This document shows, piece after piece, positions 54,736 to 63,159 of a stretch of DNA of 64,000 nucleotides. Both the position numbers and the translations under genes were made by a program. The notes beneath the pieces were generated by a model. That model was given only the letters and a program-made list of their open reading frames with translations, was not told the DNA's origin and made no database searches. The DNA lies in the NCBI RefSeq assembly GCF_035918015.1, contig NZ_CP109132.1, positions 1,054,001 through 1,118,000 of the forward strand, in the 5' to 3' direction. Origin of the DNA: Streptomyces sp. NBC_01754 (GTDB lineage Bacteria > Actinomycetota > Actinomycetes > Streptomycetales > Streptomycetaceae). The stretch's first letter is position 1; each line of letters begins with the position of its first letter.

Positions 54736-55560
54736 TCAGGGCCGTGTGACGCGGGTCGCGTAGAAGGCGACGGCGGAGGCGGCGGCCACGTTGAGGGAGT
54801 CGACCCCGGCGTCCATCGGGATACGGACGTGGGCGTCGGCCGCGGCGAGCGCCCGGGCGGTGAGCCCGTCACCCTCCGTGCCGAAGATCAGCGCCAGCTT
54901 CTCGTGGGAGCGGGCGGCGAGTTCGTCCAGGGTGATGGAACGGTCGCTGAGGCAGAGGGCGGCGGTGGTGAACCCCGCCGCGCGGAGCAGCCCGAGGTCC
55001 TCGGGCCACGATGTCAGCCGGGTCCAGGGCACATGGAAGACGGACCCCATCGACACCTTCACCGCCCGTCGGTACAGCGGGTCCGCACAGCGCGGGGTGA
55101 GCAGGACGGCGTCGACGCCGAGGGCGGCGGCGTTACGGAAGGCGGCGCCCAGGTTGGCGTGGTCGACGATGTCCTCGAACACGGCGACCCGGCGTACCTC
55201 CCCGGCTCCCGGGGCGAGGAGGGTGTCCACGGCGGGCAGCGGGCGGCGGCGCATGGCCGCGAGGGCCCCGCGGTGGACGTGGTAGCCGGTGACGCGCTCG
55301 GCGAGCTCCGGCGTGACCGCGTACACCGGGGCCCGCTCCTCGTCGATGACGTCGCGCATGACGTCGAACCACTTGGCGGTCAGCATCATGGACCGCATCT
55401 CGTACCCGGCGTTCCTGGCCCGTCGGATGACCTTCTCGCCCTCGGCGACGAAGAGGCCTTCGGCGGGTTCGCGTCTGCGCCGGAGCTCGACGTCGGTCAG
55501 GTCCGTGTAGTCGCTCAGACGCGGGTCGTCGGGGTCGTCGACGGTGAGGGGTTCAGCCAC
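54736..55560 (-). CDS. SpoU/TrmH family RNA 2'-O-methyltransferase
   Basis: A 274-residue SPOUT-fold enzyme. An N-terminal substrate-binding part (FVAEGEKVIRRARNAG) is followed by the TrmH motifs FEDIVDHANLGAAFRNAAAL, LIFGTEGDGL and VDSLNVAAASAVAFY. Probably methylates a ribose 2'-OH in tRNA or rRNA; the target is not predictable from sequence. Confidence 0.9.
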   Translation of the reverse strand: MAEPLTVDDPDDPRLSDYTDLTDVELRRRREPAEGLFVAEGEKVIRRARNAGYEMRSMMLTAKWFDVMRDVIDEERAPVYAVTPELAERVTGYHVHRGALAAMRRRPLPAVDTLLAPGAGEVRRVAVFEDIVDHANLGAAFRNAAALGVDAVLLTPRCADPLYRRAVKVSMGSVFHVPWTRLTSWPEDLGLLRAAGFTTAALCLSDRSITLDELAARSHEKLALIFGTEGDGLTARALAAADAHVRIPMDAGVDSLNVAAASAVAFYATRVTRP

Positions 55561-55641
55561 GGGTCGTACTGCCTTGTTCCGGTCGGGAGGAGGAGGGGGT
55601 GCGTGGTCGGCCCACGAGTCGGGAGGAGGACGGGTGTGCGG

Positions 55642-56883
55642 TCAGCCCACGAGGCCGGCGCCGACGGTGACGACCTCGCCGACGACGATGACCGCCGGAG
55701 GGCGTACGTCCTCGGCGACGGCCCGCTCCCCCACGGTGGCGAGGGTCGCGTCCACCCTGCGCTGCGCGGCGGTGGTGCCCTCCTGGACGAGGGCGACCGG
55801 GGTGTCAGGGGACTTGCCGTGGGCGATGAGCGCCTGGGCGATGGCACCGATCTTGTCGACGGCCATCAGCAGCACCAGGGTGCCGCGCAGCCGGGCGAGT
55901 GCCTCCCAGTCGACCAGGGAGCGCGGGTCGTCTGGGGCGACGTGGCCGCTGACCACGGTGAACTCGTGGGCGACGCCGCGATGGGTGACGGGGATCCCGG
56001 CCGCCCCGGGCACGGAGATGGTGCTGGAGATGCCGGGGACCACCGTGCAGGCGATGCCTTCGGCGGCCAGCGCCTGGGCCTCCTCCATGCCGCGGCCGAA
56101 GACGTACGGGTCGCCGCCCTTGAGGCGGACGACGGCTCTGCCCGCCTTGGCGTGCTCGATCAGCGCCTGGTTGATGGCCTCCTGGGCCATGAAGCGGCCG
56201 TACGGGATCTTCGCGGCGTCGATCACCTCGACGTGCGGGGGGAGTTCGTCGAGCAGGTCACGGGGGCCGAGCCGGTCGGCGATGACGACGTCGGCCTCGG
56301 CGAGGAGTCGGCGGCCACGGACGGTGATCAGGTCCGGGTCGCCGGGGCCGCCGCCGACCAGGGCGACGCCGGGGGCGCGGGTGCGGTGGTGCGGGGCGGC
56401 GAGGGTGCCGTCGCGCAGGCCCTCCACGATGGCGTCCCGGACGGCCGCGGAGTGGCGGGGGTCGCGGCCGTGGGAGGTGGTGGTGAGGACGGCGACCGTG
56501 ATGCCCTCGCTGCGGCCGGTGGCCGGTGTCCACGCGGTGGCGGCCTCCGCGTCGTCGCTGCGGACGCACCAGGTGCGGGTGCGCTCGGCCTCGGCGGACG
56601 CGGCGTCGTTGGCGGCGGTGTCGGTGGACGCGATCAGGGCGTACCAGGTGTCGGCGAGGTCGCCGTCCTGGTAGCGGCGCCGCTCCCAGCGGATCTCGCC
56701 CGCGTCCGCCATCGCCTCGACGGACGGGGTGGCTGACGGGGAGATCAGGGTGATGTCCGCCCCGGCCGCGATGAGGGCGGGGAGCCTGCGCTGCGCGACC
56801 TGACCGCCGCCGACGACGACGACGCGGCGACCGGTCAGCCGCAGTCCGACGGGGTAGGCGGGGTGGTCGTCGTACTCGGCCAT
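55642..56883 (-). CDS. cobA: fused siroheme synthase: SirC-like dehydrogenase + uroporphyrinogen-III C-methyltransferase
   Basis: A 413-residue two-domain protein. The N-terminal domain has the Rossmann loop RRVVVVGGGQVAQRRL (precorrin-2 dehydrogenase/SirC type). The C-terminal SUMT domain has VALVGGGPGDPDLITVRG, RLKGGDPYVFGRG and VVPGISSTISVPG. It makes precorrin-2 and sirohydrochlorin for siroheme and cobalamin. It lies at the head of a cobalamin group with cobT and cobL. ATG 56883. Confidence 0.92.
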   Translation of the reverse strand: MAEYDDHPAYPVGLRLTGRRVVVVGGGQVAQRRLPALIAAGADITLISPSATPSVEAMADAGEIRWERRRYQDGDLADTWYALIASTDTAANDAASAEAERTRTWCVRSDDAEAATAWTPATGRSEGITVAVLTTTSHGRDPRHSAAVRDAIVEGLRDGTLAAPHHRTRAPGVALVGGGPGDPDLITVRGRRLLAEADVVIADRLGPRDLLDELPPHVEVIDAAKIPYGRFMAQEAINQALIEHAKAGRAVVRLKGGDPYVFGRGMEEAQALAAEGIACTVVPGISSTISVPGAAGIPVTHRGVAHEFTVVSGHVAPDDPRSLVDWEALARLRGTLVLLMAVDKIGAIAQALIAHGKSPDTPVALVQEGTTAAQRRVDATLATVGERAVAEDVRPPAVIVVGEVVTVGAGLVG

Positions 56884-57161
56884 GGCGCGTGCGGCTCCTC
56901 GTGCGGGGTGCAGGTGCGGTGTGCTGCGGGCCGCTGCGGCGGTGGAGCGGCGGTGATGTATGTCGGTGAGGCGTCGGGGCGTGGCCCGTCGGCGGGTTCT
57001 CGGGCTGTTCGGTGCGGTCGTCCGTGTTCCGGCGTGGGACCACGATACGGGGTGGTGGTCAGGGGGGCGGGAGGGGCGGGCGCCGTCGCCGCCCGCCCCC
57101 TCGCCGTGACCGGGGTCCCCCGGACCGTCCCACCGGACGCCGTGGCGCCCGGTGGTTCCGG

Positions 57162-60100
57162 CTACTTCTCCGTCACGCCCGCCGAGTCGAACGTCGCGAC
57201 CTCGTGCATGGCCCGTGCCGCGCTCTGCACGATGGGCAGCGCCAGCAGGGCGCCGGTGCCTTCGCCCAGCCGGAGGTCCAGGTCCACGAGCGGGCGCAGG
57301 CCGAGCTTGTTGAGGGCCGCCACATGGCCGGGTTCGGCGCTGCGGTGTCCGGCGATGCAGGCGGCGAGCGCCTCGGGGGCGATGGCCCGGGCGACCAGGG
57401 CCGAGGCGCCCGCGCTCACCCCGTCCAGGATCACCGGCGTACGCAGGGACGCGCCGCCCAGCAGGAAGCCCGCCATCGCGGCGTGCTCCAGACCGCCGAC
57501 GGCGGCCAGCACCCCGATGGGGTCGGCGGGGTCGGGCTGGTGCAGTTCCAGGGCGCGGCGGACCACGTCCACCTTGCGGGCGTGCATCTCGTCGTTGATA
57601 CCGGTGCCTCGTCCGGTGACCTCGGACGGGTCCATCCCCGTGTAGACGCAGATCAGCGCGGCGGAGGCGGTGGTGTTGGCGATGCCCATCTCGCCGGTGA
57701 CCAGGGCCTTGTTGCCGGCCGCGACCAGGTCGCGGGCGGTCTCGATGCCGACCTCGATCGCCGCGAGCACCTCCTCGCGGGTCAGCGCGGGACCGGTGGT
57801 GAAGTCGGCCGTCCCGGGACGGACCTTCCGGGGCAGCAGTCCGGGAGACGCCGGGAGTTCGGCGGCGACACCGACGTCGACGACGCAGACCTCGGCGCCC
57901 ACCTGGGCGGCGAAGGCGTTGCAGACGGCCCCCCCGCTCAGGAAGTTGGCGACCATCTGGCCGGTGACCTCCTGCGGCCAGGCGGTGACGCCCTGGGCGT
58001 GCACCCCGTGGTCCCCTGCGAAGATCGCCACGGCGGCGGGCTCGGGAACCGGCGGCGGGCACATCCGGGAGAGCCCGGACAGCTGGGCGGAGATGATCTC
58101 CAGCATGCCGAGCGCGCCCGCGGGCTTCGTCATCCGCTTCTGGCGCTCCCAGGCCGCGCCGAGCGCCTTGGCGTCCAGCGGGCGGATGTTGGCGATGGTC
58201 TCCTGGAGCAGGTCGTGCGGCTCCTCACCGGGCAGGGCGCGGCGGCCGTACGTCTCCTCGTGCACGACCCAGGACAGCGGGCGGCGCTTGGACCAGCCCG
58301 CCTGCATCAGCTCCGGCTCCTCGGGGAACTCGTCGACGTAGCCGACACACAGGTACGCCACGACCTCCAGGTGCTCGGGCAGGCCCAGTTCGCGGACCAT
58401 CTCCCGCTCGTCGAAGAAGCTCACCCAGCCGACCCCGAGCCCTTCGGCACGGGCGGCCAGCCACAGGTTCTCGACGGCGAGCGCGGAGGAGTACGGGGCC
58501 ATCTGGGGCTGGGTGTGCCGGCCGAGGGTGTGCCGGCCGCCCCGGGTGGGGTCGGCGGTGACGACGATGTTGACCGGGGTGTCGAGGATGGCCTCGATCT
58601 TCAGTTCCTTGAACTGCTTGGCCCGGGCCTTGGGCAGCGACTTGGCATACGCGTCGCGCTGGCGCTGGGCCAGTTCGTGCATGGAGCGGCGGGTCTCCGC
58701 GGAGCGGATGACGACGAAGTCCCAGGGCTGCGAGTGGCCGACGCTGGGAGCGGTGTGCGCGGCCTCCAGGACCCGGAGCAGCACCTCGTGCGGGATGGGG
58801 TCGCTGCGGAAGCCGTTGCGGATGTCGCGGCGCTCGCGCATGACACGGAGGACGGCCTCGCGCTCGGCGTCGTCGTAGCCGGGGGCGGGCGGGGAGGTGG
58901 GTGCCTCCTCGTCGGCGGAGGGCTGACGGGCGGCGACCGGTCCTTCGGCCTCGGCAGGCGCCTCGGCGGCGGCAGGCTGCTCGGCGGCGGGCACCTCCTC
59001 GGCCGCGGGCGGCTCTTCCGCGGTGGACGGCTCCTCGGCGACCGGCTGCTCCTCCGGCGTCTGCTCGGGGGCCGGCTGCTCGGGGGCTTCCGGGGCGGTC
59101 TCCTGGAGGGGGTTGCCCTCGGAGGAGCCCTGCTCGACCGCCTCCGTGGTCGGCTGCTGGGCGGGTACCTCGACGGGGGCGGCGACTGCCCGCGTCTCGG
59201 GCGTGGATCCGCCCACCGGCTCGTCCCCGGAGGGTTCGGCGCCGGGGGCCTCGTCTTCCGGCGTCTCGATGATCTCGGGTCCGGTGCCCTGTTCCGGCAG
59301 CGCCTCCTGGGCCGCCGTCGGCGCGGGAGCCGGGGTCTCCGGCACCGCCTGCGGGGCCGGAGTCCGCTGTGCCTCCGGAGCGGGGGCGGGCTCGGCGGCG
59401 GCCCGTGCGGCCGCGGCCTCCACGAAGGGCGCCGGCTCGGCGGCCACCGGCTCCGCCGCAGCGGCCACCGGCTCGACCGCGCGGGCCGGTTCCGGCACGG
59501 CTGCGGGTGCGGGTGCGGGCTCCGCCACGAGTACGGGGGCAGGCTCCGGCACGGGGGCCGGGGCGGGTTCAGGTTCGGGAGCCGGTTCCGGCACGGGAGG
59601 AGGAGCGGCTTCCGGAGCGGCGAGGTGGGCGCCGGTGGGAACGGATCCGCTCACCGCGACGAACTGACCACCCATGGTCTCCGTCGAGGGGGTCTGCGCG
59701 GCCCCCTGCACGGTCAGGACGGCCGGCGCGTCCGCGGCAGGCCCGGGCGCCGTCTCCGCGCTCTCCTGTGCCGGGACCTCTTCGGCCCCGACAGGCTCCG
59801 CGGGCACGGCGGGCACAGCGGGCTGCTCCGCCGGATCGACAGGTACCGCAGGCTCGACAGACACCGCAGGCTCGACAGACACCGCGGCCTCGACAGGCAT
59901 CGCAGGCTCCGCCGCGGCCTCGGCGGTCGCGGACGGCTCCGGGACGACCGTTTCTGCGGCCACCGCCTGCTCCGGCACCGGAAGGGGTTCCGCCGCGGGC
60001 ACGGGTTCGGCAGCAGCCGTCGGCTCGCTCTCCTCGACAGCGACGGCCCGGGGGGCCGCCTCGGGCGGGGCGGGTGCCGGTGCCGGCGCCTGCGCGCCCC

Positions 60101-60677
60101 ACGGAGCCGCCCCCTGTGGAGGGACATCACCCAACTGCGGGCCCGGCAGGAGATCGGCGCCCTCCACCCGGACGTCCAGGTATTCGGGGCCCGGCGTCGG
60201 CGGCCCCGCGTGGCGCGCGGTCATCGGGGTCTGCGGGGAACCGGCCGGACCTCGGTCCGCCAGTGAGCGGACGACACCGCCGGTCGCGTTCCCGCCGTAC
60301 GACGGAGCCTCCACCGGCCCGCGGTGCAGCGGACGGCGGCGGGCGGGCGCGTCCGAGGCGGACGGCACCCGCACCCGGGCGGACGTCCGCGCGGGCGCCG
60401 GGACCGGTGCCCCGTCGACCGAGCCCGTGTCGTACGCACCGCCGGCGGACTGCCCCTGCGGGGTCGTCTGCGGGGCCGGCTGCGCGGCCGGTGGTTCGCC
60501 GGGCGCGTCGCTCCACGCACCCTGGGCTGCGGGCATCAACAGGAGGTCGTCGTCCTCGGGTACCTGCTCGGAGGGGTCGAGGAAGGTGTACGCGTCCGGG
60601 GCGGGGATGCCCGGCTGCTCCACCATGCCTGCGTGCTCCGGCAGTCCCTCGCCCGGGATCTGGCCGGTGTCAGTCAT
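57162..60677 (-). CDS. cobT: BluB-CobT fusion with long disordered N-terminus
   Basis: A 1171-residue protein. Residues 1 to about 600 are Pro/Ala/Glu/Val-rich with short repeats ([17 protein letters not shown]) and no fold. Residues about 600-815 form a flavin nitroreductase-like BluB domain (RRDIRNGFRSDPIPHEVLL, GHSQPWDFVVIRSAE), which makes 5,6-dimethylbenzimidazole from FMNH2. Residues about 815-1171 are CobT (VAIFAGDHGVHAQGV, ALVTGEMGIANTT, LGEGTGALLALPIVQ), attaching the ligand to phosphoribose. The two consecutive lower-ligand steps are thus in one chain. ATG 60677 with GAGGGG upstream. Confidence 0.93.
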   Translation of the reverse strand: MTDTGQIPGEGLPEHAGMVEQPGIPAPDAYTFLDPSEQVPEDDDLLLMPAAQGAWSDAPGEPPAAQPAPQTTPQGQSAGGAYDTGSVDGAPVPAPARTSARVRVPSASDAPARRRPLHRGPVEAPSYGGNATGGVVRSLADRGPAGSPQTPMTARHAGPPTPGPEYLDVRVEGADLLPGPQLGDVPPQGAAPWGAQAPAPAPAPPEAAPRAVAVEESEPTAAAEPVPAAEPLPVPEQAVAAETVVPEPSATAEAAAEPAMPVEAAVSVEPAVSVEPAVPVDPAEQPAVPAVPAEPVGAEEVPAQESAETAPGPAADAPAVLTVQGAAQTPSTETMGGQFVAVSGSVPTGAHLAAPEAAPPPVPEPAPEPEPAPAPVPEPAPVLVAEPAPAPAAVPEPARAVEPVAAAAEPVAAEPAPFVEAAAARAAAEPAPAPEAQRTPAPQAVPETPAPAPTAAQEALPEQGTGPEIIETPEDEAPGAEPSGDEPVGGSTPETRAVAAPVEVPAQQPTTEAVEQGSSEGNPLQETAPEAPEQPAPEQTPEEQPVAEEPSTAEEPPAAEEVPAAEQPAAAEAPAEAEGPVAARQPSADEEAPTSPPAPGYDDAEREAVLRVMRERRDIRNGFRSDPIPHEVLLRVLEAAHTAPSVGHSQPWDFVVIRSAETRRSMHELAQRQRDAYAKSLPKARAKQFKELKIEAILDTPVNIVVTADPTRGGRHTLGRHTQPQMAPYSSALAVENLWLAARAEGLGVGWVSFFDEREMVRELGLPEHLEVVAYLCVGYVDEFPEEPELMQAGWSKRRPLSWVVHEETYGRRALPGEEPHDLLQETIANIRPLDAKALGAAWERQKRMTKPAGALGMLEIISAQLSGLSRMCPPPVPEPAAVAIFAGDHGVHAQGVTAWPQEVTGQMVANFLSGGAVCNAFAAQVGAEVCVVDVGVAAELPASPGLLPRKVRPGTADFTTGPALTREEVLAAIEVGIETARDLVAAGNKALVTGEMGIANTTASAALICVYTGMDPSEVTGRGTGINDEMHARKVDVVRRALELHQPDPADPIGVLAAVGGLEHAAMAGFLLGGASLRTPVILDGVSAGASALVARAIAPEALAACIAGHRSAEPGHVAALNKLGLRPLVDLDLRLGEGTGALLALPIVQSAARAMHEVATFDSAGVTEK

Positions 60678-61011
60678 GCGTACCCCTCGCCCATCGTCAA
60701 TGCTCCTTCGGCCCTCCGCCCGGGATGCCCGAACCGCGGCACGCCGGTGCTCGTCAACAAGAACGAGCGGGCTCGCCACGCGGCACGGAACGCGCGCGGA
60801 GCCGTCCGGGCCAGCGGTCGTTCGCCGCCTCGCCGGACCGTTCCGCCACGGCTCGCTGTGGACTGCGCCACGTTGCGCGTCCCCCCGGTTGCGCCGTACC
60901 ACATCGAGGACCAAAACGGTCCCCTTTTCCGGACATTGACGAACGAACCGTCGAACGGCCGGGTGCGGTACAACAATCGCTCAGCCTACCTCGCGCTCGG
61001 CCGCGAGCGGG
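60678..61011. other. non-coding gap between cobT and cobL
   Basis: A 334-base gap. No cobalamin riboswitch (B12 box) is recognised. A small dyad GGACC-AAAAC-GGTCC lies at 60908-60922. It presumably contains the cobT promoter. Confidence 0.5.
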
Positions 61012-62247
61012 TCAGGGGGCGAGGTCGGAACGGACCGCCGAGAGCAGGAACACGACGGAGCGGTCGCGCTCCGTCCAGGCCGAGGTGTCCAGTGCGACGG
61101 ACTGGAGCAGCGCGCATTCGACGGCGTAACCGTTCTCGCCGAAGGCCGCCCCCAGCACCTCCGCCTCGTCGCGGTTCGCGGCGTGGGTGACGACCCGTTC
61201 CGGCCGTCGCGCGGCGACCGCGGTGACGACGGGTACGCCGCCGCCCCCGATCCGCACCACGTCGGGCTCCGGCAGGCGTTCCAGCACGTGCGGGGCGCGG
61301 CCCTGGACGACCTGGAGGGCCACCTGGCGGGTGCGGGCGGCGGCGGCCGTACGGGCGCACGCGTCGGGGTCGCCGTCGACGGCCAGGACCGCCGCGCCGA
61401 AGCCGGCCGCGTCCACCGCGAAGGCGCCGGAGCCGGAGCCGATGTCCCAGACGAGGTCGCCGGTGCGCGGGCCGAGACGGGCCAGCTGGGCGGCGCGCAG
61501 TCCGCTCGACTCGCCCTCGCCGGGCTCGGCCTCGGCGGCCGGACGGGGCCCGTAGGCCGCGGCGGGCAGGGCCCATCCGCGTGTGCCGGGCGGGCCGGAG
61601 GGGCGGCGTCCTGCGATCCAGGCTCCGGTGGCGGTGGTCTCGGGGCCGCTGCCGATGACGATGACCACGTTGGGGTCGCGCCAGGCGTGGTCCGCGGTCT
61701 TGTCCGAGGTGAGGACGGTGACCCGCTCGCGGGCGGTGCCGAGTTCCTCGCAGATGACGAAGGTGCGGTGGACGCCCTCCATGAGCAGGGCGAGTTCGGC
61801 GGGTCCGGCGCCGGGTGAGGTGAGAACGGCGACCTTGTGGTGGGCACGGCAGACGTTGACCGCGCGGCGCAGGGTGCGGGGGTGGGCGACGACGACCTGG
61901 GCGTCGTCCCAGGGCATTCCGGCGCGGGCGAAGGCGGTGGCCACGGAGGAGACGGCGGGCACGACCTCGACCTCGAGGCCGTGTTCGGGCGCGCGCAGGG
62001 TACGTACGACACCGAAGAAGCCGGGGTCCCCGTCGGCGAGGACGACGGCGCTGCCGCGGTGGCCGGCGATCCTGCGGGCGGCCAGGTCGACGCTGCCCAG
62101 GCGGATCCGCTCCGCGCCGTCCGGCACCTGGGGCAGGGCGAGGTGGTGGGCGGCTCCGGCGACGAGTGTGGCGGCCGAGAGCGCGGCCGTGGCCGCTGCG
62201 GTCAGTGGCGAGCCGTCCCAGCCGATCACCGTGACCCGGTCGGACAT
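61012..62247 (-). CDS. cobL: precorrin-6Y C5,15-methyltransferase (decarboxylating), CbiE-CbiT fusion
   Basis: A 411-residue bifunctional cobalamin enzyme. The N-terminal CbiE-type tetrapyrrole methylase (VTVIGWDGSPL, LADGDPGFFGVVR, VVPAVSSVATAFARAG) is fused to a C-terminal CbiT-type SAM methyltransferase (LVWDIGSGSGAFAVDAA, IGGGGVPVV). It methylates C5 and C15 and decarboxylates the acetate side chain. It is upstream of cobT on the same strand, separated by a non-coding gap. Confidence 0.93.
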   Translation of the reverse strand: MSDRVTVIGWDGSPLTAAATAALSAATLVAGAAHHLALPQVPDGAERIRLGSVDLAARRIAGHRGSAVVLADGDPGFFGVVRTLRAPEHGLEVEVVPAVSSVATAFARAGMPWDDAQVVVAHPRTLRRAVNVCRAHHKVAVLTSPGAGPAELALLMEGVHRTFVICEELGTARERVTVLTSDKTADHAWRDPNVVIVIGSGPETTATGAWIAGRRPSGPPGTRGWALPAAAYGPRPAAEAEPGEGESSGLRAAQLARLGPRTGDLVWDIGSGSGAFAVDAAGFGAAVLAVDGDPDACARTAAAARTRQVALQVVQGRAPHVLERLPEPDVVRIGGGGVPVVTAVAARRPERVVTHAANRDEAEVLGAAFGENGYAVECALLQSVALDTSAWTERDRSVVFLLSAVRSDLAP

Positions 62248-62368
62248 CGTCGTCAGTCTCCAGGGGGTGTCGCAGGCGGGGGCGCTCTGCGCCGGGTCGG
62301 CGGAGCAAGGGTGAGCGTATCCGGTCCGTACCGGTGCCCGGCCGGGGGCTTCCTGGGGAGGGGCCGGC

Positions 62369-63016
62369 TCACTTCCAGTCGTTGTAGGTGCCGTAGCCGC
62401 CCGCGTCGGCGAGTTGTTCGGCGACCCCTTCCAGGTCCTCGGGCAGCAGTCCCCACACGATGAGGTCGGTCCTGATGTCGGTCCAGCCGCCGTCCGTGCC
62501 GTTGTCGGTACGGGTCCGCGCTATGCGCGCGTTGCGCAGGACGCCCTCGCTGATGCAGCCCAGCTTCTGCGCGACCTGCTGGGAGGCGGTGTTGTCGGCG
62601 GGGGTACGCAACTCCAGGCGCTCGAACGTCTGGTCGCGGAAGAGCCATTCGGCGACGGCGAGCACGGACTCGGCGGCGTATCCCTCGCCGCGCGCCCACG
62701 GGGCGGTGATGTAGCGGACCTCGGTGGCCCGGGTGCGCCAGTCGGTGTTCAGCAGCCTTACGGACCCGACCAGCCGCTGGGTGAGGAACTCGGTGACGGC
62801 GAAGACGATGCCGTGGCCCTGGGTGCGCTCGGCGGCGGCGATCCGGCGGACCCACCGCTCGGCGTCGACCTGGGTGTAGGGGTGGGGGGCGTCGGTCCAG
62901 GCCACCACCTGCTCGTCGTTCATCATCTCGATGTACGCGGGCACGTCGGCCATGTCGAAGGGGCGCAGCACCAACCTGTCCGTGCTGATGGAGATGGACG
63001 GGAAGGTGGTAGTCAT
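62369..63016 (-). CDS. GNAT family N-acetyltransferase (RimJ/RimL-like)
   Basis: A 215-residue protein with RimL-like layout: ISTDRLVLRPFDMADVPAYI, then WARGEGYAAESVLAVAEWLF (acetyl-CoA loop) and ADNTASQQVAQKLGCISEGV. It could acetylate a ribosomal protein N-terminus or a small molecule. I start at ATG 63016 (GGAGC eight bases upstream); another ATG lies four codons earlier. Confidence 0.87.
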   Translation of the reverse strand: MTTTFPSISISTDRLVLRPFDMADVPAYIEMMNDEQVVAWTDAPHPYTQVDAERWVRRIAAAERTQGHGIVFAVTEFLTQRLVGSVRLLNTDWRTRATEVRYITAPWARGEGYAAESVLAVAEWLFRDQTFERLELRTPADNTASQQVAQKLGCISEGVLRNARIARTRTDNGTDGGWTDIRTDLIVWGLLPEDLEGVAEQLADAGGYGTYNDWK

Positions 63017-63094
63017 GCGCAGCTCCATGCCTCAGGACCGTGTAAAGGCACCAGCATGCAGCATCGGGCGGGTGACGCGCATGGCCGGGTCGGC

Positions 63095-63142
63095 ACCGCC
63101 GGGCCCCGTGCACCCGGTGGGGGTGGCACGGGGCCCGGCGGT
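63095..63142 (-). terminator. metQ terminator hairpin
   Basis: Perfect 17-bp stem (ACCGCCGGGCCCCGTGC and complement) with a 14-base loop, 17 bases beyond the metQ stop. Confidence 0.85.
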
Positions 63143-63159
63143 CCGGGGCGTCCTGGGGG

